From contig QFQR01000002.1 in the NCBI GenBank assembly GCA_003243275.1, positions 248,001 through 312,000 on the forward strand: a stretch of DNA of 64,000 bases, given 5' to 3'. This document shows, in pieces, positions 47,176 through 56,183 of this stretch. A model generated the notes under the pieces. The model was not told where the DNA came from. It saw nothing but the letters and a program-made list of their open reading frames with translations, and ran no database searches. The stretch's first letter is position 1, and each line of letters starts with the position of its first letter. The DNA is from Leifsonia xyli (GTDB lineage Bacteria > Actinomycetota > Actinomycetes > Actinomycetales > Microbacteriaceae). The translations under genes were made by a program, and so were the position numbers.

Positions 47176-48342
47176 CTACCGCTCCCGCCGCGCCCCCGCC
47201 GACGGCGTCACGACGAAGGTCACCGGCTGCGCGAAGCCGTGTTCCGCGAACGCCCCGTCGACGGCGACCTGCAGCTGCGAGACGAGCTCGCGCGGTGCGA
47301 GGGCGATGGCCGAGCCGCCGAAGCCGCCGCCCGTCATCCGTGCGCCGATCGCGCCGGCCGCCTGTGCCGTCTCGACGGCCAGGTCGAGCTCGGGCACCGA
47401 GATCTCGAAGTCGTCGCGCATCGAGCGGTGGGAGGCGTCGAGCAGCTCGCCGATCGCGCGCGGGCCCGCCTCGGCGAGCGCCGCGACCGTGTCGAGCACC
47501 CGCTGGTTCTCGGTGACCACGTGCCGCACCCGGCGGAAGGTGACGTCGTCGAGCAGCTCCTTCGCGCGCGGGAGGTCGTCGACCGTGACGTCGCGCAGCG
47601 ATCGCACCCCGAGCGCCGCCGCGCCCGCCTCGCACGACGCGCGGCGCTCCCGGTAGCCGCCCGAGGCGTGCTGGTGCTCCACCTGGGTGTCGATCACGAG
47701 GATCGCGAGGTCGTTCTCGGCAAGCCGCAGCTCGACCGCGCGGGCGTGCTCGCTGCGGCAGTCGATGAAGACGGCGGCGTCGTCGCGGCCGAGCAGCGAG
47801 GCGAGCTGGTCCATGATCCCGGTGGGGGCGCCCACGAAGTCGTTCTCGGCGACGCGTCCGACGCGCGCGAGGGTGGGGCGGTCGAGCTCGAGCCCCCACA
47901 GTTCGGTGAGGGCGAGCGCCACCGCCCCCTCGATCGCGGCGGACGACGACAGCCCCGCGCCGACCGGCACATCCGATTCGAGCATGATGTCGACGCCGGG
48001 GGCTGCCCGCAGCTCGACGTGCCCGAGCTGCCCGAGCGCCCACGCGACGCCGAGCGGGTAGGCGGCCCAGCCGCTCACGGCATCCGGCGCGAGCTCGGGC
48101 AGCGGGATCTCGGCCACCTCGTCGGAGAGCGTCGAGGCGACCCGGATGATGCGGTCGTTGCGCAGGTCGGCGGCGGCGAAGGTGCGCCGGTCGATCGCGA
48201 ATGGCAGCACGAAGCCCTCGTTGTAGTCGGTGTGCTCGCCGATCAGGTTGGCGCGCCCCGGAGCGGACCAGATGCCCTCAGGCGCCGCACCGAACGCCTG
48301 CTCGAACTCCCGCGCCACGATCTCGCGAAGATCCTCGCTCAT
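47176..48342 (-). CDS. galK: Galactokinase
   Basis: Phosphorylates galactose at C1 in the Leloir pathway. It has 388 residues, starting at ATG 48342, which overlaps the galT stop (ATGA). GHMP-kinase motifs are APGRANLIGEHTDYNEGFVLP (galactokinase signature), VPVGAGLSSSAAIEGAVAL (phosphate loop), and MTGGGFGGSAIAL near the C-terminus. Confidence 0.96.
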   Translation of the reverse strand: MSEDLREIVAREFEQAFGAAPEGIWSAPGRANLIGEHTDYNEGFVLPFAIDRRTFAAADLRNDRIIRVASTLSDEVAEIPLPELAPDAVSGWAAYPLGVAWALGQLGHVELRAAPGVDIMLESDVPVGAGLSSSAAIEGAVALALTELWGLELDRPTLARVGRVAENDFVGAPTGIMDQLASLLGRDDAAVFIDCRSEHARAVELRLAENDLAILVIDTQVEHQHASGGYRERRASCEAGAAALGVRSLRDVTVDDLPRAKELLDDVTFRRVRHVVTENQRVLDTVAALAEAGPRAIGELLDASHRSMRDDFEISVPELDLAVETAQAAGAIGARMTGGGFGGSAIALAPRELVSQLQVAVDGAFAEHGFAQPVTFVVTPSAGARRER

Positions 48343-49424
48343 ACCGATGCCACCGCCTCCCGCAGCCGTGCGGCCGCATCCTCCGGAACGATATCCGCCA
48401 CCCAGGCGCCCATCGCCGCTTCCGAGCCCGCGAGGAACTTGAGGCGGTCTGCCCCCCGGCGCGGCGAGGTGATCTGCAGCATGAGCCGCACCGCATCGCG
48501 CCCCTCGCGCACGGGCGCCTGGTGCCAGGCGGCGATGTAGGGGGTGGGGCTGTCGTAGAGCGCGTCGAGGCCCAGCAGCAGGCGCTTGAAGACCGTCGCG
48601 AGCTCGGCGCGTTCGGCCTCGTCGAGGGCGTCGATGTCGGGAACGTGGCGGTGCGGCAGCAGGTGCAGCTCGATCGGCCAGCGGGCGGCGAACGGCACGA
48701 AGGCGGTCCAGTGCTCGCCCGCGAGCACGACGCGGGGTCCCGCCTGCTCGCGCTCCAGGATGCGCGCGAAGAGCTCGGGGCCGAGCTCGCGGATCGCGTC
48801 GAGGGTGGAGCGGGTGCGCGGGGGGACAAAGGGGTAGGCGTAGATCTGCCCGTGCGGGTGCCCGAGGGTCACCCCGATCGCCTCGCCGCGGTTCTCGAAG
48901 GGGAACACTTGCGCGACGCCGGGCAGCGCCGAGAGCTCGCGCGTGCGATCCGCCCAGGCCTCGATGACGGTGCGGATGCGGGTGACCGACTGGGTGCCGA
49001 GCGAGCCGCTCGACTCGGGGCTGAAGCACACCACCTCGCAGCGGCCGACCGCGGGGGAGCTGCGGTCGAAGTCGCGGCCCTCCGGCGCGAGCGGGCCGCC
49101 GGTCTCGGGTCCGAAGGAGGGCGACTTGTTCTCGAAGACGACGACGTCGTAGAGGTCGGGGATCTCGGAGGGGTTGTCGGGCGTCTGCGGGGCGAGCGGG
49201 TCGAGGTGGGCGGGCGGCAGGAAGACGCGGTTGTTGCGGCCGGAGGCGACGGAGATCCAGTCGCCGGTGAGCACGTCCTGGCGCATGGTGGCGGTGGCGG
49301 GGCGCGGGTCGAGCTGCCGCTCGTCGAGGCGGCGCTCGGCGGGGAGGGTCGTGTCGGGGTCGTCGAAGTAGATGAGTTCGCGCCCGTCGGCCATGCGGGC
49401 GGTGCGGCGGGTGACACCGGTCAT
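48339..49424 (-). CDS. galT: Galactose-1-phosphate uridylyltransferase
   Basis: Exchanges UMP between UDP-glucose and galactose-1-phosphate. It has 361 residues, starting at ATG 49424. The nucleophilic histidine lies in GVTLGHPHGQIYAYP (HPH motif), with ASGRNNRVFLPPAHLDPL upstream and IELHLLPHRHVPDIDAL downstream. The gene is first in the galT-galK operon, divergent from the DeoR regulator. galE is not in this window. Confidence 0.95.
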   Translation of the reverse strand: MTGVTRRTARMADGRELIYFDDPDTTLPAERRLDERQLDPRPATATMRQDVLTGDWISVASGRNNRVFLPPAHLDPLAPQTPDNPSEIPDLYDVVVFENKSPSFGPETGGPLAPEGRDFDRSSPAVGRCEVVCFSPESSGSLGTQSVTRIRTVIEAWADRTRELSALPGVAQVFPFENRGEAIGVTLGHPHGQIYAYPFVPPRTRSTLDAIRELGPELFARILEREQAGPRVVLAGEHWTAFVPFAARWPIELHLLPHRHVPDIDALDEAERAELATVFKRLLLGLDALYDSPTPYIAAWHQAPVREGRDAVRLMLQITSPRRGADRLKFLAGSEAAMGAWVADIVPEDAAARLREAVASV

Positions 49425-49456
49425 GGGTTTACGATAACGGAAGGGATGCTTGCAGA

Positions 49457-49474
49457 ATCGAAAGGTATCGAAAG
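49457..49474 (+). promoter_or_regulatory. Direct repeats at the DeoR regulator start
   Basis: ATCGAAAG occurs at 49457-49464 and 49467-49474, phased by 10 bases. The second copy reaches the first base of the GTG start codon. It is a possible DeoR-type operator between galT and the regulator. Confidence 0.35.
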
Positions 49475-50340
49475 TGACGGATGCCGCCCTCCCCGCCGAG
49501 CTCCGTCGCGCCCGCCTCGCCGAACGGGTGCGCGAGGGCGGCCTGCTGCGGGTCGCCGACGCGGCCGCCGAGTTCGGGGTGAGCGAGGTCACCATCCGCT
49601 CCGACCTCGGGCAGTTGGAGGCGGCCGGCCTCGTGCGGCGCGTGCACGGCGCCGCACTGCCGGTGCCGGGCGGACCGCGCGAGGAACCTGTCGAGCGGGT
49701 ATCGGCGCGCGATGCGGCCGCCAAGCGCGCCATCGGCCGTCGCGCCGCCGCACTCGTCGACAGCGGCACGAGCGTGCTGCTCGACGTCGGCTCGACGACC
49801 CTCGCGGTCGCGCACGCGCTCGTCGACCGGGCCGACCGCGGCGAGCTCGGCGAGCTCGTCGTCGTCACCAACGGCCTCACGATCGCCCTCGCCCTCGAGC
49901 CCGCGGTGCCGCGCATCACCGTCGTGCTCACGGGCGGCACCCTGCGGCCCCTGCAGCACTCGCTCGTCGACCCCGGCGCCTCCGAGTCGATCGCCGGGCT
50001 GCACGTCGACCTCGCGATCCTCGGCTGCAACGGCATCGACGAGGGCGGCCGCATCACCAACCTCAACCTCGCCGAGGCGGAGGTGAAGCGGGCGATGATC
50101 GCCGCATCCGCCGCGCACCTCGTGGTGGCCGAGTCGGCCAAACTCGGTGCGCGCCACCTCGGCACGATCGCGCTCGCCGACGCCGCGACCACCCTCGTGA
50201 CCGCGGGGCCCTGGACGGATGTGAGCGCCGCGACCGCCGCCGCGCTCACGGCGCTCGGGGCACGGGTGCTGCGCGCGGACGGCGCCCAGGTGGTCGAGGA
50301 GCGCCGCGAAGCGCCGCATCCCGAGACCACCCGTCGCTAG
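49474..50340 (+). CDS. DeoR/GlpR family regulator of galactose genes
   Basis: A 288-residue repressor: N-terminal winged helix (RVADAAAEFGVSEVTIRSDLGQLEAAGLVRRVHG) and a DeoR-type sugar-phosphate sensor domain (SGTSVLLDVGSTTLAVAHAL, DLAILGCNGIDEGGRIT, VAESAKLG). The GTG at 49474 is chosen, preceded by AAAGG at 49461; a TTG at 49450 would add eight residues. It is divergent to galT-galK and followed by two epimerase genes, so it is probably their local regulator. Confidence 0.88.
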   Translation: MTDAALPAELRRARLAERVREGGLLRVADAAAEFGVSEVTIRSDLGQLEAAGLVRRVHGAALPVPGGPREEPVERVSARDAAAKRAIGRRAAALVDSGTSVLLDVGSTTLAVAHALVDRADRGELGELVVVTNGLTIALALEPAVPRITVVLTGGTLRPLQHSLVDPGASESIAGLHVDLAILGCNGIDEGGRITNLNLAEAEVKRAMIAASAAHLVVAESAKLGARHLGTIALADAATTLVTAGPWTDVSAATAAALTALGARVLRADGAQVVEERREAPHPETTRR

Positions 50341-50349
50341 GCTCGACCC

Positions 50350-51285
50350 GTGCCCTCCCCCCTCGGCGAGCTCATCGAGCTCCGCACCGCGCGCTCCACG
50401 GCCCGGATCGCCTCCCTCGCCGCCGCCCTGCTGCACCTCGACGTCGACGGGATCGATCTCGCCGAGCGCACCCCGCCCACGCGCCTGCCCTCCCACGGGC
50501 ACGGCATCGTGCTCGCCCCGTGGCCGAACCGGGTGCGCGACGCCCGCTGGAACCACGGCGGCGTCGTGCAGCAGCTCGACGTCACCGACCCCAGCCGCGG
50601 CAACGCCATCCACGGGCTCCTGCGCAACACCGCCTACCGCGTGCTCCAGCGGGCGGACGACGCGGTCACCCTCGGCGCCGTCATCCACCCCCAGCACGGC
50701 TGGCCGTTCCTCGTCGAGACCCGCGTGCACTACGCGCTCGCGGACGACGCCCTCACCGTCACCCACACCGCCCGCAACCGCGGCACGGCAGCGGCACCCT
50801 GGGCGGTGGGCGCGCATCCGTACCTCCGCGTCGGCGCGACCCCGGTGGAGCAGCTGACGCTCGAAGTGCGCGGAGGCACCCGGTATCTGGAGCTCGACGA
50901 CCGCCTCGTGCCGGTCGCGGTGCGGGAGGTGGCGCCGGGCAGCGACCTCGACCTCGCCACCCCGCGCGGCCTCGGCGAGCTCGATCTCAACGTCGCCTAC
51001 CAGGACGTCGCCACCGGCCCCGCGGGTGCCGCCGTGCTGACCGCCCCCGACGGCGCGCGCACCGTGCTCTGGCAGGATCCGGCCTTCCGCTGGCTGCAGG
51101 TCTACACCCCGCGCGACTTCCCCCACACGGATGCCGACGGCACCGAGACCCCCGCGCTCGCGGTGGCGCTCGAGCCGATGAGCGCGGCTCCCGACGCCCT
51201 CAACTCGGGTGAGGGGCTCGCGTGGCTGGCGCAGGGGGAGAGCTGGGAGGCGTCGTGGGGCGTCCGTCACGAGGAGAAGGCATGA
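50350..51285 (+). CDS. Aldose 1-epimerase family protein, copy 1
   Basis: A 311-residue galactose mutarotase-like protein starting with GTG 50350. Motifs include LAPWPNRVRDARWNHGG, GNAIHGLLRN (catalytic His region), HPQHGWPFLVE, and a C-terminal ALEPMSAAPDALNSGEG with the catalytic Glu. It lacks a signal peptide. It overlaps the second epimerase by 4 bp. It likely interconverts sugar anomers for the galactose pathway. Confidence 0.9.
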   Translation: MPSPLGELIELRTARSTARIASLAAALLHLDVDGIDLAERTPPTRLPSHGHGIVLAPWPNRVRDARWNHGGVVQQLDVTDPSRGNAIHGLLRNTAYRVLQRADDAVTLGAVIHPQHGWPFLVETRVHYALADDALTVTHTARNRGTAAAPWAVGAHPYLRVGATPVEQLTLEVRGGTRYLELDDRLVPVAVREVAPGSDLDLATPRGLGELDLNVAYQDVATGPAGAAVLTAPDGARTVLWQDPAFRWLQVYTPRDFPHTDADGTETPALAVALEPMSAAPDALNSGEGLAWLAQGESWEASWGVRHEEKA

Positions 51286-52199
51286 GCGAGTACACGGGAG
51301 TCGGCGAGCGGTTCGAGCTACGCGCGGGGGAGGCGTACGCCCAGGTCGGCACGGTCGCGGCGGTGCTGTGCGCCCTGCGCGTCGGCGAGGTCGAGCTGAC
51401 GGAGCCGTTGCCCGCCGAGACGGCGCCGCCGCCGTTCTGCTCGGGCATCGCGCTCGCGCCGTGGCCCAACAGGGTGCGCGCCGGGCGCTGGGTGCTCGAC
51501 GGTGCCGTGCAGCAGCTCGACATCACCGAGCCCGCGCGAGGGGGCGCCCTGCACGGCCTGCTCGAGTTCACCGAATACCGGGTGCGTGAGCGCACGGATG
51601 CGACGCTCACCCTGGGTGCGACGATCCACCCGCAGCACGGCTGGCCGTTCCTGCTCGACACCTGGGTGCGCTTCGAACTCGTGCCAGACGGGATCACGGT
51701 CACGCACGGGGCGCGGAACCTCTCGGAGGTGCGGGCACCGTTCGCGGCGGGCACGCATCCGTATCCCCGGATCGGCGGGTTCGATGTGGCCGAGCTCGTG
51801 CTCACGGTGCCCGCCGACGAGTACCTCGAAGTGGACGAGGTGCTCGACCCGATCGCCTGGCACCCGGTGTCGGGTGGCACGGATCTGCGCGGCGGCGTGC
51901 GCGTGGGCGAGCTCGCGCTCGACACGGCGTTCCGCGCGCTGCGGCCGGCCGATGGGGTGACGGCGACCCTCACCGCGCCCGACGGATCGCGTCTCGAGGT
52001 GTGGCAGGACGCCGACTGGCGCTACCTGCAGGTGTTCACCACGCCCATCTTCCCGAAGGCGGACGGGCTCGGCACCGCGGTCGCGATCGAGCCGATGACG
52101 GCCCCGCCCGACGCCCTCAACTCGGGCGACGACCTCATCTGGCTCGAGCCGGGTGCATCGTACGAGGGCCGCTGGGGCTTCCGCTACCGCCCGGCCTGA
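51282..52199 (+). CDS. Aldose 1-epimerase family protein, copy 2
   Basis: A 305-residue paralogue of the preceding gene, coupled by an ATGA overlap. The same motifs occur: LAPWPNRVRAGRWVLDG, GGALHGLLEFTEYRV, HPQHGWPFLLD, GTHPYPRIGG, and IEPMTAPPDALNSGDD. The two copies are clearly related but well diverged, suggesting different substrates and not a recent duplication. Confidence 0.9.
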   Translation: MSEYTGVGERFELRAGEAYAQVGTVAAVLCALRVGEVELTEPLPAETAPPPFCSGIALAPWPNRVRAGRWVLDGAVQQLDITEPARGGALHGLLEFTEYRVRERTDATLTLGATIHPQHGWPFLLDTWVRFELVPDGITVTHGARNLSEVRAPFAAGTHPYPRIGGFDVAELVLTVPADEYLEVDEVLDPIAWHPVSGGTDLRGGVRVGELALDTAFRALRPADGVTATLTAPDGSRLEVWQDADWRYLQVFTTPIFPKADGLGTAVAIEPMTAPPDALNSGDDLIWLEPGASYEGRWGFRYRPA

Positions 52200-52229
52200 G
52201 CCCCCCGCCCGCCTGCGGCCCCGCCCCTC

Positions 52230-52318
52230 TGTCGAAAATGCAGGAGATTCTGCCGCCGCATCCGCTGTCTGCTGGTCTCCCGCATCCGACACGCCCGGCT
52301 TCTCCTGCATTATCGACA
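52230..52318. repeat. 89-bp palindromic element, family A, copy 2
   Basis: 18-bp arms 52230-52247 (TGTCGAAAATGCAGGAGA) and 52301-52318 with one mismatch, and a 53-base core. On the reverse strand the core begins GCCGGGCGTGTC like copy 1, so the two are inverted relative to each other. It lies after the epimerase genes. Confidence 0.9.
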
Positions 52319-52323
52319 TGCGG

Positions 52324-52428
52324 CCGGACGGATGCGGCAGGCGCCCGGACGGATGCGGCGGGCGGCGGGACCGGGCCGGCGGGCGGCGGGACCGGGCCGG
52401 CGGGCGGCGGGATGGGGTCGGCAGCGGT
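52324..52428. repeat. 21-bp tandem repeat, five units
   Basis: Units start at 52324, 52345, 52366, 52387 and 52408. Units 3 and 4 are identical (CGGGACCGGGCCGGCGGGCG plus one base), units 1 and 2 share CCGGACGGATGCGGC, and unit 5 is degenerate. They fill the gap between the family A palindrome and the VIT gene. Confidence 0.8.
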
Positions 52429-52478
52429 CGCGACGATTCGGCTCCCCGCAAAACGTATGCGCCGGGCAGAATAACTCG

Positions 52479-53543
52479 GTGAACACCCCCACCAAGGCCC
52501 AGATCCGACGCTGGCGCCGCTACCTTGCGGCCGAACGCGCGGAGCGTGAGATCTACCAGGACCTCGCCCAGCGGCGCGAGGGTCGCGAGCGCGAGATCCT
52601 CCTCGGTCTCGCCGAGGCGGAGCGCCGCCACGAAGAGCACTGGCTCGAACTGCTGGGCGAGCACCAGTTCCCCGCCCCCCGAACGGATGCGCGCACCCGG
52701 TTCCTGGGGTTCCTCGCGAAGCGCCTCGGCTTCCTCTTCGTGCTCGCGCTCGCGCAGCGCGCCGAAGGGCGCTCGCCCTACGACGGTGACGACGATGCGA
52801 CCGAGCAGATGGCGGCGGACGAGCGCATCCACGGCGAGGTGCTGCGTGGGCTCGCGGCTCGCGGTCGCACCCAGCTCTCCGGCAGCTTCCGTGCCGCCGT
52901 CTTCGGTGCCAACGACGGACTCGTCTCGAACCTCGCGCTCGTGCTCGGCATCGGCGCGACGGGGGCCGACCCGAAGGTGGTGCTGTTCACCGGCATCGCC
53001 GGGCTCCTCGCGGGGGCGCTCTCGATGGGCGCAGGCGAGTACGTCTCCGTCAAGTCGCAGCGCGAACTGCTCGCGGCATCCCGCCCCGACCCCGAGTCGC
53101 AGTCCGCGTTGCCGCACCTCGACGTCGACGCCAACGAGCTCGCGCTCGTCTATCGCGCCCGCGGCATGGACGAGGACGAGGCCGACGCCCACGCCCGCGA
53201 GGTGCTCGCGACCCTGCATCTCGAGGCGGACGTACCGCCCGAGGAGGTCGACCCGGATGAGGCGGTCGGTTCGGCCTGGCAGGCCGCGTCGTCGAGCTTC
53301 ATGTTCTTCGCATCCGGTGCGCTCATCCCGGTGCTGCCCTACCTGTTCGGCATGACCGGTTTCGGTGCGGTGGCGCTCGGCTCCGCACTCGTCGGCATCG
53401 CGCTGCTCGGCACGGGCGCCGTGGTGGGGGTGCTCTCGGGCACCTCGCCGCTGTCGCGCGCGCTGCGTCAGCTCGCAATCGGCTACGGCGCGGCGGCCGC
53501 CACCTACGTGCTGGGCCTGCTGTTCGGCGCGACGCTCGGCTAG
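52479..53543 (+). CDS. VIT1/CCC1-family transporter with ferritin-like domain
   Basis: A 354-residue protein starting with GTG 52479. Residues 1-140 form a helical rubrerythrin-like domain with metal-binding acidic residues (RAEREIYQDLAQ, AERRHEEHWLELL, DERIHGEVLRGL). The C-terminal part is a VIT-type membrane domain with the hallmarks FGANDGLVSNLALVLGI and MGAGEYVSVKSQRELL and five helices. Such fusions export or store iron or manganese. Its last four bases overlap the convergent methyltransferase gene. Confidence 0.88.
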   Translation: MNTPTKAQIRRWRRYLAAERAEREIYQDLAQRREGREREILLGLAEAERRHEEHWLELLGEHQFPAPRTDARTRFLGFLAKRLGFLFVLALAQRAEGRSPYDGDDDATEQMAADERIHGEVLRGLAARGRTQLSGSFRAAVFGANDGLVSNLALVLGIGATGADPKVVLFTGIAGLLAGALSMGAGEYVSVKSQRELLAASRPDPESQSALPHLDVDANELALVYRARGMDEDEADAHAREVLATLHLEADVPPEEVDPDEAVGSAWQAASSSFMFFASGALIPVLPYLFGMTGFGAVALGSALVGIALLGTGAVVGVLSGTSPLSRALRQLAIGYGAAAATYVLGLLFGATLG

Positions 53544-54301
53544 GGCGCAACCCCCACGACGCACGTCCCGTCCCGCTGCTCGTCGCACACGACGCGCACC
53601 GTGAGCCCGCACCCCTCCATGAGCGCGGCCGTGCGGTGCGCCTGCCGTTCGCTCGTCTCGATGATGACGCGACCGCGCGGGGCGAGCCACGCAGGGCTCC
53701 CGGATGCGATGCGCGCCTGCACCGCGTGCCCGTCGCGTCCGCCGTCGAGCGCCACCCGGTGCTCATGCTCGCGCGCCTCGGCGGGCATGAAGGCGATCTC
53801 CTCGCTGGGCACGTAGGGGGCGTTCGCCACGATGAGGTCGACCCGGCCGCGCAAGCGATCGGGCAACGGGTCGTAGAGGTCGCCCTCGACCACGCGCTCC
53901 GGCGGCAGGTTCCGCCGGGCGACGGCGACGGCATCCGGGTCGATGTCGGCCGCCCACACCTCGGCGTCGGGGCGGGCCGCGCGGATCGCCGCGGCGATCG
54001 CCCCGACGCCGCAGCACAGTTCGACGACGACGGCGTCATCCGGCAGCCCGTCGAGCGCCGCGTCGACGAGGGTCTCGCTGCGCAGCCGCGGCACGAAGAC
54101 GCCCGGCGCGACCGCCACCCGCAGTCCCGCGAATGCGGCCCAGCCGAGCAGGGGTTCCAGCGGTTCGCCGGCGATCCGCCGCACGACGAGAGCCTCGAGC
54201 GCGTCGCCGGATGCCGCATCCCGCAACAGCGCCGCCTCGTCTTCCGCGAACACGCATCCGGCGGCGCGCAAGCGTGCCACGAGCGGGTCGGGGGCGGTCA
54301 T
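53540..54301 (-). CDS. PrmC-like N5-glutamine methyltransferase
   Basis: A 253-residue SAM-dependent methyltransferase starting at ATG 54301. The SAM motif is VVELCCGVGAIAAAI with the acidic DIDPDAV. The usual NPPY substrate motif is NAPY (VANAPYVPSEE). The helical N-terminal domain (LLGWAAFAGLRVAVAPGVFVPR) is as in PrmC. The altered motif suggests a paralogue of the release-factor methyltransferase and not the housekeeping enzyme. Confidence 0.85.
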   Translation of the reverse strand: MTAPDPLVARLRAAGCVFAEDEAALLRDAASGDALEALVVRRIAGEPLEPLLGWAAFAGLRVAVAPGVFVPRLRSETLVDAALDGLPDDAVVVELCCGVGAIAAAIRAARPDAEVWAADIDPDAVAVARRNLPPERVVEGDLYDPLPDRLRGRVDLIVANAPYVPSEEIAFMPAEAREHEHRVALDGGRDGHAVQARIASGSPAWLAPRGRVIIETSERQAHRTAALMEGCGLTVRVVCDEQRDGTCVVGVAP

Positions 54302-54414
54302 GCGCGCCACGGTACTCGCCTCCCGGGCCCGCCGAGGACACGCTCTGGACACCGTCACGGCGCGCGAGGATACTGAGCCGCATCCGGCCCCCCGAGCCGG
54401 GAGGCGAGGAGCGG

Positions 54415-54738
54415 ATGGTCGTGCATTTCGATGTCAAGGCCGACAAGGGCGGCAACTACTCGTGGTGGCTCATCGCGGGCAACGGTCAGACGATCGCGTG
54501 GGCGGGCGAGTCGTTCGCCTCGAAGTCGAACGCCACCCGTGCGGCCGAATCGTTCAAGAGCGGAGCGACGGCCGCGAGCTACGAGGTCTTCCAGGATGCG
54601 GGCGGTGCCTGGCGCTGGCGTGCCCGGCGCGGCGGCAACATCGTCGCGGTTCCCGGTGAGTCGTTCGCCTCGAAGTCGAACGCGCAGCGCGCCGCCGACC
54701 ACGTGCGCGACAGCGCGGTCGGCGCGGTCGGGCCGTAG
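54415..54738 (+). CDS. YegP/DUF1508 tandem-domain protein
   Basis: A 107-residue protein made of two copies of the DUF1508 unit, each ending in FASKSNAxRAA (residues about 41-51 and 84-94). The start at ATG 54415 follows GGCGAGGAGC. The fold is a small beta-alpha protein of unknown role; E. coli YegP has the same layout. Confidence 0.85.
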   Translation: MVVHFDVKADKGGNYSWWLIAGNGQTIAWAGESFASKSNATRAAESFKSGATAASYEVFQDAGGAWRWRARRGGNIVAVPGESFASKSNAQRAADHVRDSAVGAVGP

Positions 54739-54765
54739 TCTGGGCGCCGTGGTCGGTGGCGGGGC

Positions 54766-54999
54766 TCAGCCGATGCCGACGGCGCGGCGGGCGTTGATGG
54801 TCTTCGTCTGCGACGGCAGGGTGAAGAGGTCGATGATCGTGCCGATGCCGAAGAGCCCGACGGTGAGCAGCCAGAGGATGCCACGGCCGATCTTGCCGAG
54901 GTAGAAGTGCTGGATGCCGCAGACGCCGATGAGCGAGAACAGCATGAAGAGGTAGGCGGTTCCGACGCTCTTGGGCGGCAGTGCGGATGCGGTCGACAT
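54766..54999 (-). CDS. TM2 domain membrane protein
   Basis: A 77-residue protein with the TM2 signature: two helices separated by a short polar turn (FMLFSLIGVCGIQHFYLGKIGRGILWLLTVG, then IGTIIDLFTLPSQ). The FYLG and DLF elements are diagnostic. Function of this family in bacteria is not established. Confidence 0.85.
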   Translation of the reverse strand: MSTASALPPKSVGTAYLFMLFSLIGVCGIQHFYLGKIGRGILWLLTVGLFGIGTIIDLFTLPSQTKTINARRAVGIG

Positions 55000-55037
55000 G
55001 GCATGAGCGTAGCGCCGACGGCTGGCAGACTCGGAGG

Positions 55038-55592
55038 GTGAGCTCTCTCGATCGCTATGTGCTGGCCACCGACGGTGCCTGCAAGGGCAACCCCGGCCCC
55101 GCCGGCTGGGCCTGGGTGGGGGAGGACGGCCAGTGGGCCGCCGGCTCGCTGCCGCAAGGCACCAACAACATCGGCGAGCTGCTGGGGCTGCTGCACGCCA
55201 TCCGGGATCACCCCCAGGTGCGCGACCTGGTGGTGCAGGCCGACTCGAAGTACGCGATCGACACCTATTCGTCGTGGATGGACGGCCACCGGCGTCGCGG
55301 CTGGGTGACCGCCGCGAAGAAGCCGGTGGCGAACCGCGAGATCCTCGAGCAGCTCATCGCCGTGCGCGACGCCCGCCGCGCCGCGGGTCTGCCGGATGTC
55401 GTGCTCGAGCACGTGCGCGGCCACGCCGGCCACCGCCTCAACTCGTGGGCCGACGAGCGGGCGGTGCGCGCATCCCAGCACGCGGCGAAGGGCGAGGCCT
55501 CGGAGTGGTCCTCCCTCGGCGGAGCGCACGAGCGCCTCGACGTCACCGTCGACCCGCCCCGCGGCTCGGGGGACGTCGTCTTCGGGCGCTGA
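55038..55592 (+). CDS. rnhA: Ribonuclease H, type I
   Basis: Degrades RNA in RNA/DNA hybrids. It has 184 residues, starting with GTG 55038 after GGAGG. The four catalytic acids are seen in ATDGAC (Asp), NNIGELLG (Glu), VVQADSKY (Asp), and WADERA (Asp), with HVRGHAGH supplying the conserved His. A C-terminal tail of about 35 residues exceeds the core domain. Confidence 0.94.
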   Translation: MSSLDRYVLATDGACKGNPGPAGWAWVGEDGQWAAGSLPQGTNNIGELLGLLHAIRDHPQVRDLVVQADSKYAIDTYSSWMDGHRRRGWVTAAKKPVANREILEQLIAVRDARRAAGLPDVVLEHVRGHAGHRLNSWADERAVRASQHAAKGEASEWSSLGGAHERLDVTVDPPRGSGDVVFGR

Positions 55593-55609
55593 CGCGCGCG
55601 GGCGTCAGC
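55588..55609. terminator. Hairpin between convergent rnhA and immunity-like gene
   Basis: GCTGACGC / GCGTCAGC with a 6-base loop overlaps both stop codons. Confidence 0.6.
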
Positions 55610-56084
55610 TGCGCTTCGGGAAGCGGGCGAGCGCGGCTTGCCAGTCGGCCGCAGCCTGCGTGAGGGCCGCGGAGCTCGTCGTGAGGTCGAGGAAGAAGCG
55701 TGGTCTGCCGTCCGGTTCGTGCGGTGGCGCGGACTCGTGCACAAGGAAGACCCGGATTGTGAGGCCGTCGCGCGTGTATCCAGCGACCCCGAAGCCGAGG
55801 TTCGGCTCGATCGTCGTCGTGGTCGGCTCGGTGTGCCCGTTGCCGTCGGGTTCGAGCACGGGAGCGTCGCCTCGGGCCGCGGAGCGCATCCACTCCCCGA
55901 ACGACAGGGCTTCATCGACGAGCAGCGACGGGTCCTCGAACGACCACTCTCCGTCGTCCGACCGAGCCCGTCCGCGGATGACCAGCCAGTCCGAGTCGTA
56001 CTCCACGCCGACGAGGTCGGGAAACTCGTAGCGAACGGGCTCCAGCCGCACGAACCGCTCCGAGGTCGCATCCCGAATCTCCAT
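55605..56084 (-). CDS. WapI-like immunity protein (tentative)
   Basis: A 159-residue protein starting at ATG 56084 (MEIRDATSERFVRLEPVRYE). The pattern FPDLVGVEYDSDWLVIRGRA followed by EWSFEDPSLLVDEALSFGEW and TIEPNLGFG matches what I recall of WapI-family immunity proteins, which protect against WapA-type polymorphic toxins. No toxin is adjacent on this strand, but a toxin fragment lies about 160 bp upstream across the island border. The assignment is from memory of the pattern. Confidence 0.55.
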   Translation of the reverse strand: MEIRDATSERFVRLEPVRYEFPDLVGVEYDSDWLVIRGRARSDDGEWSFEDPSLLVDEALSFGEWMRSAARGDAPVLEPDGNGHTEPTTTTIEPNLGFGVAGYTRDGLTIRVFLVHESAPPHEPDGRPRFFLDLTTSSAALTQAAADWQAALARFPKRS

Positions 56085-56183
56085 GCGGCCGAGCCTAGAG
56101 GTCGCAGCCGAGTCGGCGGCCGGCGGCCGACATGCTCGCACGGTCGGTCGACGCTGCGAGAGCGAGCGTTCACAGGGCGACGC

